A stretch of DNA of 64,000 nucleotides, from the NCBI GenBank assembly GCA_028869185.1, contig JAGWTA010000003.1:1-64000 (forward strand), given 5' to 3'. This stretch comes from Hyphomicrobiales bacterium. Lineage in GTDB: Bacteria > Pseudomonadota > Alphaproteobacteria > Rhizobiales > Beijerinckiaceae. A program made the position numbers and the translations under genes. Below, in pieces: positions 1-8,871 of the stretch. How positions within the stretch are numbered: the stretch's first letter is position 1; each line of letters begins with the position of its first letter. Below the pieces are notes generated by a model, which ran no database searches, was not told where the DNA came from, and was given only the letters and a program-made list of their open reading frames with translations.

Positions 1-998
1 TAAAGGCGCATATAACCTTCGAGCCGGACCGGGTCGGGACCGAAAAACAGTTCTTCCCAGGTGAAATGGCTGAACAGCTGCAGCATCAGCACGCGCGCTT
101 CGGCCGAGCCCTTGTCGTCGGTGAAGCGTTCGATGAGCTGGTCGAGCGATCCCGAAGCATAAGCGAAGGCCAGAACGCCGACGGCGAGCGGAACGACGAG
201 CGAGAAGGCCAGCGCGCCGCGCAGATCGAACCGCGCCCCCGCCAGCGTGCGCAGGATCGGCATGATCGAGCCCAGCGCCGTCAGCGCAATGCTCATGACG
301 ATTGCCGTGCGCCCGCCGAAGGCCACCAGCGCGACGCCGCAGACGCCGATGATGGCGAGGCGCGGCAACAGGCTGACGGCGCGGTCGCCGCCGAAAATCA
401 TCATCAGCATATAGCCGCCCGTCGTGCCCGCATTCAGCAGCGGATGGCCGAGCAGCGCGGTCGAACGATAATCGTACAACACTTCGCGACCGCCGGTGAC
501 GAAAGGCGTCAGACGCTTGTGCGTGACGAATTCGCCGATGCCGATCAACGCATTGCCCACCAGCACGACATGCAGCATGACAGTGATGAAATTGCGCGTT
601 TCGCAGTCGGCGTCTTCCCACAGAACGAGAAAGACCAGGGCGCAGAAAAACGTGTCGACCAGCGGCATGAGCGGCGTGTGCTGCACGATTTGCGCGAACA
701 GGATGATCGTGATCCACGAGCCGGTGAACAAGGCGGCGCCCGGAAAGCGGGCGGGAAGGCCCGCGATCCAATCGATGCGATCGCGCCGCGCGGCGAAGGT
801 CGCCATCAGCGCAAGACATGCGATCCAGCTTGCAGGGTGCAGCTTGTGCAGCGCGCTGCCGCCTGCCTCGTCGTATTTGACGCCGAAATAGGACAACGTC
901 ATCGCCGATATGACGAAGCAGACAAGAGTCATCAGGATAAGCAGCGCCGACGCAGCGCGCGCCAGAAAGCCGCGCGGCGCGGCGCGCGGCGCGCTCAA
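1..998 (-). CDS. O-antigen ligase / VpsF-like polysaccharide membrane protein (3' end missing)
   Basis: Reading the minus strand from a TTG at 998 gives an uninterrupted hydrophobic protein of more than 330 residues that runs off the left edge of the window. It begins MSAPRAAPRGFLARAASALL and shows repeated membrane segments (for example ALLILMTLVCFVISAM and LPRLAIIGVCGVALVAFGG). Near residue 308 comes a soluble stretch with FSHFTWEELFFGPDP, resembling the large periplasmic loop of O-antigen ligase/polymerase (Wzy/WaaL/VpsF) proteins. The start overlaps the stop of the Wzz-like gene by two bases, so the two are probably translationally coupled. A role in polymerising or ligating a surface polysaccharide is inferred from topology and neighbours. 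The TTG start is the first one compatible with the overlap and is not certain. Confidence 0.7.
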   Translation of the reverse strand, partial: MSAPRAAPRGFLARAASALLILMTLVCFVISAMTLSYFGVKYDEAGGSALHKLHPASWIACLALMATFAARRDRIDWIAGLPARFPGAALFTGSWITIILFAQIVQHTPLMPLVDTFFCALVFLVLWEDADCETRNFITVMLHVVLVGNALIGIGEFVTHKRLTPFVTGGREVLYDYRSTALLGHPLLNAGTTGGYMLMMIFGGDRAVSLLPRLAIIGVCGVALVAFGGRTAIVMSIALTALGSIMPILRTLAGARFDLRGALAFSLVVPLAVGVLAFAYASGSLDQLIERFTDDKGSAEARVLMLQLFSHFTWEELFFGPDPVRLEGYMRL

Positions 999-3142
999 CG
1001 CCGGCTCCCGTCTTTCTGCGTGAAGACGGTTGCGAGAACGAGCGGCGCAAGACCGGCGTCCTCGATCGCGCGATCAAGACGGGCGTGAGAGGCTTCAGGC
1101 GCAACGGCGATGACGCCGTCGATCGATTCGGCGCGCTCGACCATGCGGCCTGCATCGCGCAGAAGGCCGCAGTCGATCAGCACGAGATCGAAATCGTCGT
1201 CGTAACGACGGCCGGCCCTGATGCGCGCGCGATCGTTCGGCAGAACCACAATCGCGCCGGCGTCCTTGTTCTTGCGCACAAGCATGGCGTTCTGGCCGGC
1301 GCGCGCGAGCGTCACCGGTTCGGCATCGGCGGTCAAGGCGCCGATGGCGTCCGCGCCATGGCGATGATCGATGATGAGAATGCGCTCGCCGCGCGCGCAG
1401 GCGACATGAGCAAGCGATAAGGCCAATGTGCTTGCGCCGGCCTGACGCGACAGACCGGCGATTGCTATGAACGGCGTGCGGTCATGCCGGCGTAGTCGCG
1501 CCAGCGCGCCGTCGAGAATGCGGCTGACGCCGCGCGCATAGGCGCCGCCTGCCGCGACCGCCGGTTCGACGCCGCCGAGATTGGCCCCATAGCGCTGCGG
1601 CAATTGCGGCGCGCGATAAGCGTCGTTTCGCTCATGCGCGAGCGGCGCCATCTCGCGCAGGCTTTCGTGCGGCTCATGGCTTTGCGCTGGAATGTCTTCG
1701 TCGCCATCGTCTTCGCCAGCGCCGCCGGCTTCTTCGGCGACAACGCGCTCGACGACGGTCGGACGACGGTTGCGACGGGCGCGATATTCGGCGATCAACG
1801 CGCTGACGATCCAGATATTGAACGCCGCGCCCAGCGCGATGAACAAGGCCGGGATGGTTTTCGGGCTGGCCGGCAGCGCATCGGCGATGGGCGGATCAAG
1901 CAGCACGCCGAACGGCGTCGTGATGACGTCCTTGCGGATATTCTCGCGCGTCGCCAGGGCCTTTTCATAGGCTGCGCGCAGGTTGACCGCATTGCGTTCG
2001 AGATCGTTCAATTCGAGCCGCTTGTCGCCGAGCTTGTTCATCGCCGCTTCGAGATTGGCGACCAGCATCGCGGCCTGCTGGCGCGTCTTGCGGGCGGTCT
2101 GCAATTCGAGTTCTGTCGCATGCGCGATGCGTTGCTGTTCAGCGCCGATCTGACGGCGCAGCGTTTCCATCTGGGTGAGGATGGTTTGATACGAGGGATG
2201 GCGCGGCCCCAGCACGGTGCGCGCATAGGCCTCGTCACGCGACAATTGCGCGTAGTCGGCGCGCAGCTTCTCGATGACGGGCGAACGCAGCGCCTCTGCG
2301 ACGGCGCCGCCGTTGTAACTGGCGCCAAGGCCGTTGCGGATCTCGCCGTAGCGGGCCTCGACTTCTGCAAGGCGCGTCTGCGCCTGCACCAGCGCTGCAT
2401 TCGCATCTTTCAACTGCGCTTCGGGAGAAGAGCGGCCGTCGCTGATGGCGATTTTCTGCTTGTCGCGGAATTCCTGCGCGCGCCGCTCGGCGCTCTCCAC
2501 GCGTTGGCGCAGATCGGCGAGCTTGCCGTCCAGCCATTCGCGCTGCCTGACGACGATGGCGTCGGCGTTCTTCTGCTCGGCGGCGAAGAATGCGTTGGCG
2601 AGCGCGTTGGCGATGGCGACCGCCTTTTCGCGGCTTTCGGCCCGCACCTCGACGTCGACCACATAGGAGCGTTCGCCGCGCTTGACCACGACCGCCTTTT
2701 CGAGCTGCGCGAGCGCGCGCTCCATCGGCGAGGCCGGCTCGCGGTTGAACAAGCGGCGGATGGGATCGAGAAGTCCCGGCTTTGCGGGCGTTTCGAGATG
2801 TTCGGCGCGCACCACTTCCTGAAGGACCGGCTGCGACGTCATCAGCCGCATCTGGCTTTCGACCATGAAGGGATCGGGGTTTTGCGGCATCGGCGGCGAA
2901 TCGATGCCGACCGGAACGCGCTCGCGCGGGTCGATCATGATCGACATGGTCGCCAGATAGGACGAAGGCGTCAGCAGGACGTAAGCGAGCCAGCCCGCCA
3001 GCGCCAAAGCCAGAATCGGAACCAGGAGCAGGAGGCGACGCGCGAGCGCGGCGAAAAACTCGCCGATATCCATCGTGGCGGCCTCGTCCCGCAGCACGAC
3101 CGGCGGATCGGTCCGTTCCATCGTTTCAATCCGCCCAACCAT
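995..3142 (-). CDS. Wzz/GumC-type polysaccharide co-polymerase fused to a degenerate tyrosine-kinase-like domain
   Basis: A 715-residue protein. Residues 37-57 form the first membrane segment, followed by a Wzz domain, a long coiled-coil-rich periplasmic region (about 180-420) and a second membrane segment near 425-447. The cytoplasmic C-terminus has the Rossmann-like fold of bacterial tyrosine kinases, with a Walker B-like strand DFDLVLIDCG near 654. The Walker A position reads SRQAGASTLA near 567 with no lysine, the A' motif reads ILIIDHRHG, and no tyrosine cluster is present at the end (VFTQKDGSRR). The family sets chain length of exported exopolysaccharide with an O-antigen-ligase-like partner, here the overlapping next gene. 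Kinase activity looks lost, so the domain may be structural or regulatory. ATG at 3142 is the first ATG; one at 3121 is also possible. Confidence 0.85.
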   Translation of the reverse strand: MVGRIETMERTDPPVVLRDEAATMDIGEFFAALARRLLLLVPILALALAGWLAYVLLTPSSYLATMSIMIDPRERVPVGIDSPPMPQNPDPFMVESQMRLMTSQPVLQEVVRAEHLETPAKPGLLDPIRRLFNREPASPMERALAQLEKAVVVKRGERSYVVDVEVRAESREKAVAIANALANAFFAAEQKNADAIVVRQREWLDGKLADLRQRVESAERRAQEFRDKQKIAISDGRSSPEAQLKDANAALVQAQTRLAEVEARYGEIRNGLGASYNGGAVAEALRSPVIEKLRADYAQLSRDEAYARTVLGPRHPSYQTILTQMETLRRQIGAEQQRIAHATELELQTARKTRQQAAMLVANLEAAMNKLGDKRLELNDLERNAVNLRAAYEKALATRENIRKDVITTPFGVLLDPPIADALPASPKTIPALFIALGAAFNIWIVSALIAEYRARRNRRPTVVERVVAEEAGGAGEDDGDEDIPAQSHEPHESLREMAPLAHERNDAYRAPQLPQRYGANLGGVEPAVAAGGAYARGVSRILDGALARLRRHDRTPFIAIAGLSRQAGASTLALSLAHVACARGERILIIDHRHGADAIGALTADAEPVTLARAGQNAMLVRKNKDAGAIVVLPNDRARIRAGRRYDDDFDLVLIDCGLLRDAGRMVERAESIDGVIAVAPEASHARLDRAIEDAGLAPLVLATVFTQKDGSRR

Positions 3143-3231
3143 CCGCTACGCGCCTTCCACCGACGGCGCCACCCCGCCGCCAAAGCGAAAAATTAGGCGG
3201 TTATGGTTACCAATTGATTAGTCTGGATCGT

Positions 3232-4704
3232 TCAGGACCGCGAAATGGTTCTGATGCGCGGGCCGACGGCGTCGATCGTCTCAAAACCGCCGCATGTGTT
3301 GAGCGTGTGAACGCCCTGCGCAGGCGCGCCGGGCGGGGGCGCGAGGCGCGCTGCGATGGTTTGGGCGAAGTTCGCTCCGAGCCGGTCAATCCGGCACAAG
3401 GACAGACCCGAGCCGTAGCCGGCCGAGCAATCCTGCGCAGGTCGCCAGAGCTCGCCCCCGATCCGCGCCACTCGGCCGGCGGGGCGGGCCGCCGCCACAT
3501 CGACCAACACCGGGCCTTCGCCGCAGCGCGTCCAGGGTCCGAGCGGCGAGGGCCCCCGCCAGAGCGACAGGCAGTCCCAGCTCGACCCCTCGTCTTCCGC
3601 CGTCGCGGCCGTCAACCAGAAGCTTCCGTCCGCTTCGAAAAAGGTCGCGTCCGCGATGGATTGCCCCTCGATCAGCGTGCGGTCGAGCACCCAGCGATGC
3701 GGGAAGGGATCGGCGCGGTAAAGCTCCAGCGTTCCGGCGCCGGATGTTTCGGGCATCATCCAGATCTGTCCCGCCGCGCGAAACACCAGCGGGTAGGACA
3801 GGTGACAGGGCCGCTCCAGCACGATCTGCGGCGGGCCTGCGCGGCCATCGGCGCCCATCTCGCAGACGGAGATGACGGCTTTGCCGGTCGCATAGGGAAA
3901 TTCTTCCAGAAAAAGCCAGGTCTTGCCCGCCTCCTCGAACAGGAAGGGATCGGCATAATAGCGGGCGCCGTCGTCGGGCAGCCAGGACCAGACGGCGCCG
4001 GACGGCCAGGCGCGGCGCTCCAGCGCGCCGGCGCCCGGCGGGCAAGCGCGCCAGCCGACGCGCCAATGGCCTTCATGCGCGACGATCTTCCGCAACCGGC
4101 CGGCGATGCGCGCCGCCAGCGCGCCGGCGCCGTAGGCCAGCGGAGCGCGCCCCTCCGGCGCAGGCCGCGGCGGCTGCAGACGGCCAGCTTGCGGCCCATT
4201 GCGCACCGCCTGGCGGATGAGCGTGACGAGGCGCGCCGCAACCGCCTCGCGCCCGGCCTCCAGAACGCCCGGTCGTTCGAGCGCGGGCGATGCTTCCGCA
4301 ACGATGCGCCAGCCGTCGGCGCCCGGCAGGGCGAGCGCCAGATGCGGCGCTCGGCCCTCCAGCAGCGCAGCGTCGCGGGCGGCGCCTTCCGGCCGGCCGT
4401 CGAAGAGCGGGGTCAGGGCGCCGGGCGTTAAGCCGCCGGCGAGATCGACGACGCAATCGGCGACCCCCTCGGCCGCAGGCGGCAGGCTTGCAGGCTCGAG
4501 CGCCGCCGTTGCGCCGGAAAGACCGCGCGCATAGAGCAGGCTTTCAAGTTGCTCGAGCAGACGCAAAGAGGCCGTGGGCCGCTCCGGCGTGGCGACCATG
4601 CGCCACGAGAGGCGCGCGCCGTCGGCCGCGATGCGGCGCGCCAGCGCGCCGTGCCAGCGTTGCAGGCCATCGGCGGGCAACAGGAGGAGGACGTGTTTGC
4701 TCAC
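3232..4704 (-). CDS. GINT-like (glucosamine inositolphosphorylceramide transferase family) beta-propeller protein
   Basis: A 490-residue protein with a GTG start. The first about 180 residues look like a formyltransferase/Rossmann module (MSKHVLLLLPADGLQRWHG). From about 220 on it has repeated beta-propeller blades rich in aromatic and acidic residues: YYADPFLFEE, TWLFLEEFPYA, SYPLVFRAAGQIWMMPE, ADATFFEADGSFWL, GEGPVLVDV. This two-part layout matches a bacterial family related to the C-terminal part of plant GINT1, often found in polysaccharide loci. A sugar-transfer or sugar-modifying role is inferred from context; no catalytic residues can be assigned by eye. It lies 89 bp upstream of the Wzz-like gene on the same strand and is divergent from the next glycosyltransferase by 62 bp. 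Confidence 0.6.
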   Translation of the reverse strand: MSKHVLLLLPADGLQRWHGALARRIAADGARLSWRMVATPERPTASLRLLEQLESLLYARGLSGATAALEPASLPPAAEGVADCVVDLAGGLTPGALTPLFDGRPEGAARDAALLEGRAPHLALALPGADGWRIVAEASPALERPGVLEAGREAVAARLVTLIRQAVRNGPQAGRLQPPRPAPEGRAPLAYGAGALAARIAGRLRKIVAHEGHWRVGWRACPPGAGALERRAWPSGAVWSWLPDDGARYYADPFLFEEAGKTWLFLEEFPYATGKAVISVCEMGADGRAGPPQIVLERPCHLSYPLVFRAAGQIWMMPETSGAGTLELYRADPFPHRWVLDRTLIEGQSIADATFFEADGSFWLTAATAEDEGSSWDCLSLWRGPSPLGPWTRCGEGPVLVDVAAARPAGRVARIGGELWRPAQDCSAGYGSGLSLCRIDRLGANFAQTIAARLAPPPGAPAQGVHTLNTCGGFETIDAVGPRIRTISRS

Positions 4705-4766
4705 CGCGCATTTCCTCGCAAGCCCGGATCGCTTATGACGACGACCGAATCATCAAGGCGCCCGCA

Positions 4767-5867
4767 ATGAGCCGACGCAAGCTGCTGTTTTACACGCATG
4801 GGCTGGTCGCCGGCGGCGCCGAGCGCGTTTTCGCACGGCTGGCTTCGGGCTTCAGCGCGCGCGGCGACGATGTTGTTTTCGTCGTCGATTACGATGCGCA
4901 GGCCAATCGCGGCCATCTCGACGCCTCGGTCGACTATCGCGTGCTGCCGGCCGGCCATGCGCGCGGCGCGCGCGCGCTCGCGCGCATGCTGGCGCAGGAG
5001 CAACCCGCCGCGAGCCTGTCGGCGATCGCCGTCTCCAATCTCAAACATGCGGCCGCCGCCCTGCTCGCCGGGCGCAGGAGCCGCGCGATCCTGGGCTATC
5101 ATGGCTTCTATGAAAGCGAGCCCGAGCGGCTGAGCAACATCGGATACCGGTTGACGCCGCAGATCGTGCGCGCCTGCGCGGCCACGGTCGCAGTCTCGCA
5201 TGCGCTGCGCGCCGATCTCATCGATCGTTTTCGCGCCCCGCCGGAGAAAGTCGTCGCCATCTACAATCCCGCCGCGCCCGAACCTTTTCCGCCCGCGCTC
5301 GGCCACGCCGATCTTGCGGCGCGGCCGCCGCGCCTGCTTGCGATGGGGCGGCTCGTCCGGGACAAGGATTTCGCAACCCTGATCGGCGCGCTCGCGCTGA
5401 TGAAAACGCGGGACGCGGAACTCGTCATTCTCGGCGAGGGCCCAGAGCGCGGCGCGCTGGAAAAAGCCGTCGCCGCCGCCAATCTTCAGGGGCGCGTGCG
5501 GCTGCCGGGCTATTGCGCCGACACCGGCGCCGAACTCGACGCCGCGCGCTGCTTCGTCGTCTCGTCGCTGCGCGAGACGTTCAGTCTGGCCTGTGTCGAG
5601 GCGCTTGCGCACGGACTGCCGGCGATCGTCACCGATTGCGGCGGGCCGCCCGAGATCGTCAATGCGGCCGCGCTCGGCGCTGTCGTTCCCACAGGCGACG
5701 CCGCAGCGCTTGCGCGCGCGCTGGACGATGCGCTCGCTGCGCCTGGCGATCCGGCCGCGCGACAGGCGCGCGCGCGCGATTTCACGCTGGAGACCGCGCT
5801 CGACGCCTATGACGCGCTGATCGAGCGTCTTGCTCACGGGGCGGCGCCCGGCGCAAGTTCGGCGTAA
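4767..5867 (+). CDS. Glycosyltransferase family 4
   Basis: A 366-residue GT-B retaining glycosyltransferase. The N-terminal domain opens with KLLFYTHGLVAGGAERV, the GG-A-E loop typical of GT4 enzymes. The C-terminal nucleotide-sugar domain has LLAMGRLVRDKDFATLI, ILGEGPERGALE, and the E-x7-E motif in RETFSLACVEALAHGLP, followed by TDCGGPPEIV. The ATG at 4767 was chosen because the residues before it have low-complexity, non-family sequence. It is transcribed away from the GINT-like gene and converges with the next glycosyltransferase, their 3' ends overlapping by 34 bp. Donor and acceptor are unknown; it probably adds one sugar of the surface polysaccharide repeat. Confidence 0.88.
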   Translation: MSRRKLLFYTHGLVAGGAERVFARLASGFSARGDDVVFVVDYDAQANRGHLDASVDYRVLPAGHARGARALARMLAQEQPAASLSAIAVSNLKHAAAALLAGRRSRAILGYHGFYESEPERLSNIGYRLTPQIVRACAATVAVSHALRADLIDRFRAPPEKVVAIYNPAAPEPFPPALGHADLAARPPRLLAMGRLVRDKDFATLIGALALMKTRDAELVILGEGPERGALEKAVAAANLQGRVRLPGYCADTGAELDAARCFVVSSLRETFSLACVEALAHGLPAIVTDCGGPPEIVNAAALGAVVPTGDAAALARALDDALAAPGDPAARQARARDFTLETALDAYDALIERLAHGAAPGASSA

Positions 5868-7093
5868 ACGCGCGCCATTTCGCGATAATAGCGTTCGCGC
5901 GTGAAATTCGTGCGCGCCGAAGCGCGCGCCTTCTCGCCCATAGCGGCGAGCGCGCCGGGCTCCAGCGCAAACAGCCGCGCGATGCAATCGGCGAGCGAAG
6001 CGCGATCGCCCGACTTGCAGATGAAGCCGGTGACGCCGTCCTCGACCATTTCGGGCAGGCCGCCGAGTTCGCTGACAATGGCCGGCTTGCCGCGCGCCTG
6101 CGCTTCCAGAATGCTCTTGGGCGCATTCTCGTACCAGATCGAGGGCAACGCGACGGCGACGGCGGCCTCGACATGGGCCCACAACGCCGGCCCGCTTTGA
6201 TGGCCAACGAAAACGCAATCGGCGCCGAGCGCGCGGACCTGCGCCTCCAGATCGGCGCGCTGTGGACCATCGCCGACGAGCACCAGCGGCGTTTTGGCCG
6301 CATGGGCGGCGTCGATCAGCAGGCTGACGCCCTTTTCCTGCGAGAGGCGGCCGAAATACGCAAGATACCGCCCATGGCGCGCGCGCAGGGTCGCCATCAT
6401 CGCGGCGTCGGCGGGCGCGTCGTCCTGCGTCTCGAAAAAATTCGGCACATAGCGAATGCGTTCGGCGTCGAAACCGTGTTCGGCATATTTGCGCGCCAGA
6501 AAGCGCGAGGGCGCGATATAGCGCGCAATATCGTGGCGCATCTCGCCCTTGCGCCATTGATAGAGCCCGTCGGCGGCGTAAAGCGCGCTCTTGGCGAAAT
6601 TGTCGCAGCAATTGTTCACCGCGCAACGCCATTGCGCGCCGCCACGGCATTCCTCGCAAACGCCCTTCTTGCGATTGTAGAAAAAATACGCCGGGCAGAT
6701 CAGCTTGAAATCGTGCAGCGTGTAAACGAAGGGAATGTTGCGCGCGCGCGCGGGCGCGACGATGGCGCTCGTCAACTGCTGATAAAGCCCGTGCGCATGG
6801 ATGATGTCCGGTTTGAAATCGTCCAGCAGGCGGGCGAATTTCGCGCGCGCCTCGGAAGAATGAAAGAAGCGCGGCGTTGCAGGCAGCCCCTTCAGGCCGC
6901 CGGGCGGATCGAAATAGGACGGAAAATAGGAAGACCATTCCGAGGGTTCGTTCAGGGGATGATCCATGACGAATTCGGCGCAGGTCCAGCCATGTTCGCG
7001 GAACAGCGCCAGGTGGTCGAAATGCACCGCCTCTGCGCCGCCCTTGCGGTAATGAATGCGGTGAACGCCCAGCAGGCGCACGGAAAACTCCAT
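5834..7093 (-). CDS. Glycosyltransferase family 4 with cysteine-rich insert
   Basis: A 419-residue GT4 enzyme from ATG 7093. The frame is open to a TTG at 7114, but the ATG gives the family-like opening MEFSVRLLGVHRIHYRKGGA. The N-terminal half has DIIHAHGLYQQLTSAI and YTLHDFKLICPAYFF, then a cluster of cysteines (GVCEECRGGAQWRCAVNNCC), an insert seen in exopolysaccharide GT4 enzymes. The C-terminal half has YFGRLSQEKGVSLLI, LVGDGPQRADLE and the E-x7-E motif in YENAPKSILEAQARGKP. Its 3' end overlaps the convergent glycosyltransferase by 34 bp. It shares a promoter region with the divergent acyltransferase gene that follows. Its substrate is not predictable from sequence. Confidence 0.87.
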   Translation of the reverse strand: MEFSVRLLGVHRIHYRKGGAEAVHFDHLALFREHGWTCAEFVMDHPLNEPSEWSSYFPSYFDPPGGLKGLPATPRFFHSSEARAKFARLLDDFKPDIIHAHGLYQQLTSAIVAPARARNIPFVYTLHDFKLICPAYFFYNRKKGVCEECRGGAQWRCAVNNCCDNFAKSALYAADGLYQWRKGEMRHDIARYIAPSRFLARKYAEHGFDAERIRYVPNFFETQDDAPADAAMMATLRARHGRYLAYFGRLSQEKGVSLLIDAAHAAKTPLVLVGDGPQRADLEAQVRALGADCVFVGHQSGPALWAHVEAAVAVALPSIWYENAPKSILEAQARGKPAIVSELGGLPEMVEDGVTGFICKSGDRASLADCIARLFALEPGALAAMGEKARASARTNFTRERYYREMARVYAELAPGAAP

Positions 7094-7208
7094 CAAAAAG
7101 CCGATCGGCGCCAATTCATAGCGCGCGAGCCGTATGGGTTTGGTAAACGTATACGATTAGGCTGCCTTTCGATTATTTTCGCGCGCGCGGCAGAACCAAG
7201 GCGATTGC

Positions 7209-8363
7209 ATGGATGGGAGTGGGGTGAACGCGCCGGATATTTCCGCGCCGGCGACGCTGAAGCGCAGCGGCCGCATCAGGCCGTTCGCGCGCGGCGACGT
7301 AGCCGCCGTCGCAGACATGTTTCAGGGCGTATTCCGGGCCAGCGACGCGCCGGGCGGGGCGCGGCTGCAATCGGATCTTGCGCATTTCTTTCTCGACCAC
7401 CCGCATTTTTCGCCAGCGACAGCGGCGCTGATCTACGAGCGGCCGGATGGCGCAATCGGCGGGTTTGCAGGCTTTGCGCCGCTGAAACTGCGCTTCGACG
7501 AGGCGCCGCTCCTCGGCTCGATCATTTCCACATGGATGGTCGCCGACCGCGCGCGCGACCGCGAGGCGGGCGGGCTGCTTGTGCGCGCCCATCTCAAGCG
7601 CGGGCACGCCCTCACGGCGACAGACACGGCCAATGACGTCTCCGTCGCCTTCCTGCAGCAATTGCGATTCGATTTTTCGCACGCCCACGCCCTGCGCTGG
7701 GTGCTGCCGCTGAACTTCTCGGCCTATAGCGCGGGCGCGCTGGCCAGCAGGCTCGGCCTTGGAGAAGCGCGCCGCATGCGCGAGGGCGCTTTTGTGGTGG
7801 AACGGCTGATGCGGCGCCTCTCGCGCCGCCCTGGCATCGCCATGCCGCCCGGCTGGTCGCGCAGCGCCGTTTCGGCCGAGACATTTGCGCAAGATTTTTG
7901 CGCGCTTTCGCAAGGATACCGGCTGCGACCCGACTGGACCCCCCAGGACGTCGCCTGGATGATCGCCTTCGCGGCGCGGCGCAACGGCGGAGGCCGGTTG
8001 CGGCTGGGACAGGCGCGCGACGCCTCCGGCGCCTTTGCGGGCTGCTACGCCTATTTCGCCGACCGGCGCGGGCAGGCCGAGACGATCCAGATTCTGGCGC
8101 GACCGCAGCGTGAGGAAGGCGTGCTGCGCGCGCTGATCGAGGATGCGACCGCAGCCGGCTGCTCCTTCATCGTCGGGCACGCCGACCCCGCGCTGTTGCG
8201 CGGGCTGCGCGCCATTCCCAACATTTTCTTCCGGCAAAGCCGCGCGACCGCGATGCGCAGCCGCACGCCCGAGCATTTCGCCGCCGTGGCGACGGGCAAG
8301 GGATTGATCGGCGGGTTGATCGGCGATTCCTGGACGCCGATGGCGGTCGACCCTTACGCCTGA
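7209..8363 (+). CDS. GNAT-like acyltransferase associated with polysaccharide genes
   Basis: A 384-residue protein with two GNAT-like halves. The first starts at about 20 (RIRPFARGDVAAVADMFQG) and contains ISTWMVADRARDREAGGLLV, resembling the acyl-CoA pyrophosphate-binding strand-loop-helix. The second, after about 220, contains ETIQILARPQREEGVLRALI and FIVGHADPALLRGLRAIPN. Such double GNAT or FemAB-like proteins in polysaccharide loci are thought to N- or O-acylate sugars, but no substrate can be given. Transcription is divergent from the GT4 gene at 5834-7093. The stop lies 3 bp from the convergent usp stop. Start choice between ATG 7209 and a GTG five codons later is open. Confidence 0.6.
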   Translation: MDGSGVNAPDISAPATLKRSGRIRPFARGDVAAVADMFQGVFRASDAPGGARLQSDLAHFFLDHPHFSPATAALIYERPDGAIGGFAGFAPLKLRFDEAPLLGSIISTWMVADRARDREAGGLLVRAHLKRGHALTATDTANDVSVAFLQQLRFDFSHAHALRWVLPLNFSAYSAGALASRLGLGEARRMREGAFVVERLMRRLSRRPGIAMPPGWSRSAVSAETFAQDFCALSQGYRLRPDWTPQDVAWMIAFAARRNGGGRLRLGQARDASGAFAGCYAYFADRRGQAETIQILARPQREEGVLRALIEDATAAGCSFIVGHADPALLRGLRAIPNIFFRQSRATAMRSRTPEHFAAVATGKGLIGGLIGDSWTPMAVDPYA

Positions 8364-8366
8364 CGC

Positions 8367-8861
8367 TCAGGCGATGGCGTCGATTTCCGCATCGCTCAGC
8401 GCGCCGGGCACGACGACGACAGGAATGGGAAAATCCCCGCGCGCGGCAAGCCGCGAGACGAGCGGACCGGGGCCTTCCGAGCCGGTGCCGCTCGCCAGAA
8501 CGAGGAACGAAATATCGACGTCCTCATTGATGAGCTTCACGATTTCCTCGGCTTTCTTGCCGGAGCGCAGGACGCGCTCGACCTCCATCGGCCCAAGGCT
8601 CTTGCTGTCCCATACGAAGGCTTCCATCAGCGCATTGGCGCGCGCGTCGGCTTCCTCGCGCATGATGTCGCCGACGCCCAGCCAATGCTGGCCATCGGGC
8701 GGATCGGTGACGGAGATCATCAACAGCACGGCGTTTTGCAGCCGCAGCACGCGCCGCGCTGCGAACCGCACGGCGCGCGAACATTCGGCCGTTTCGTCGA
8801 TGACGACAAGAAACTTGGGGCGGTGGCCTTCCTCGAAGGAACGCCGCAATCGGCTGGGCAT
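8367..8861 (-). CDS. Universal stress protein (UspA family)
   Basis: A 164-residue single-domain Usp. It has the alpha/beta start KFLVVIDETAECSRAVRFA, the middle strand FLVLASGTGSEGPG and the terminal strand PIPVVVVPGAL, the usual order for the family. The classic ATP-binding G-2x-G-9x-G(S/T) pattern is only partly kept (GTGSEGPGPLVS), so nucleotide binding is uncertain. A strong Shine-Dalgarno (GAGGAGG) precedes the ATG. It begins 10 bp after the end of trpS on the same strand, so the two are probably cotranscribed. The usual role is stress survival and adenine-nucleotide sensing. Confidence 0.88.
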   Translation of the reverse strand: MPSRLRRSFEEGHRPKFLVVIDETAECSRAVRFAARRVLRLQNAVLLMISVTDPPDGQHWLGVGDIMREEADARANALMEAFVWDSKSLGPMEVERVLRSGKKAEEIVKLINEDVDISFLVLASGTGSEGPGPLVSRLAARGDFPIPVVVVPGALSDAEIDAIA

Positions 8862-8871
8862 GCAGGCCTCC

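Noticed and set aside
66-1088. Plus-strand 340-residue open frame at the left edge
   Set aside because: Charged, low-complexity translation rich in Arg, Gln and Asp; the minus strand encodes a clear membrane protein over the same bases.
1604-3196. Plus-strand 530-residue open frame opposite the Wzz gene
   Set aside because: Antisense shadow of a well-defined Wzz/GumC coding region; translation has no recognisable domain.
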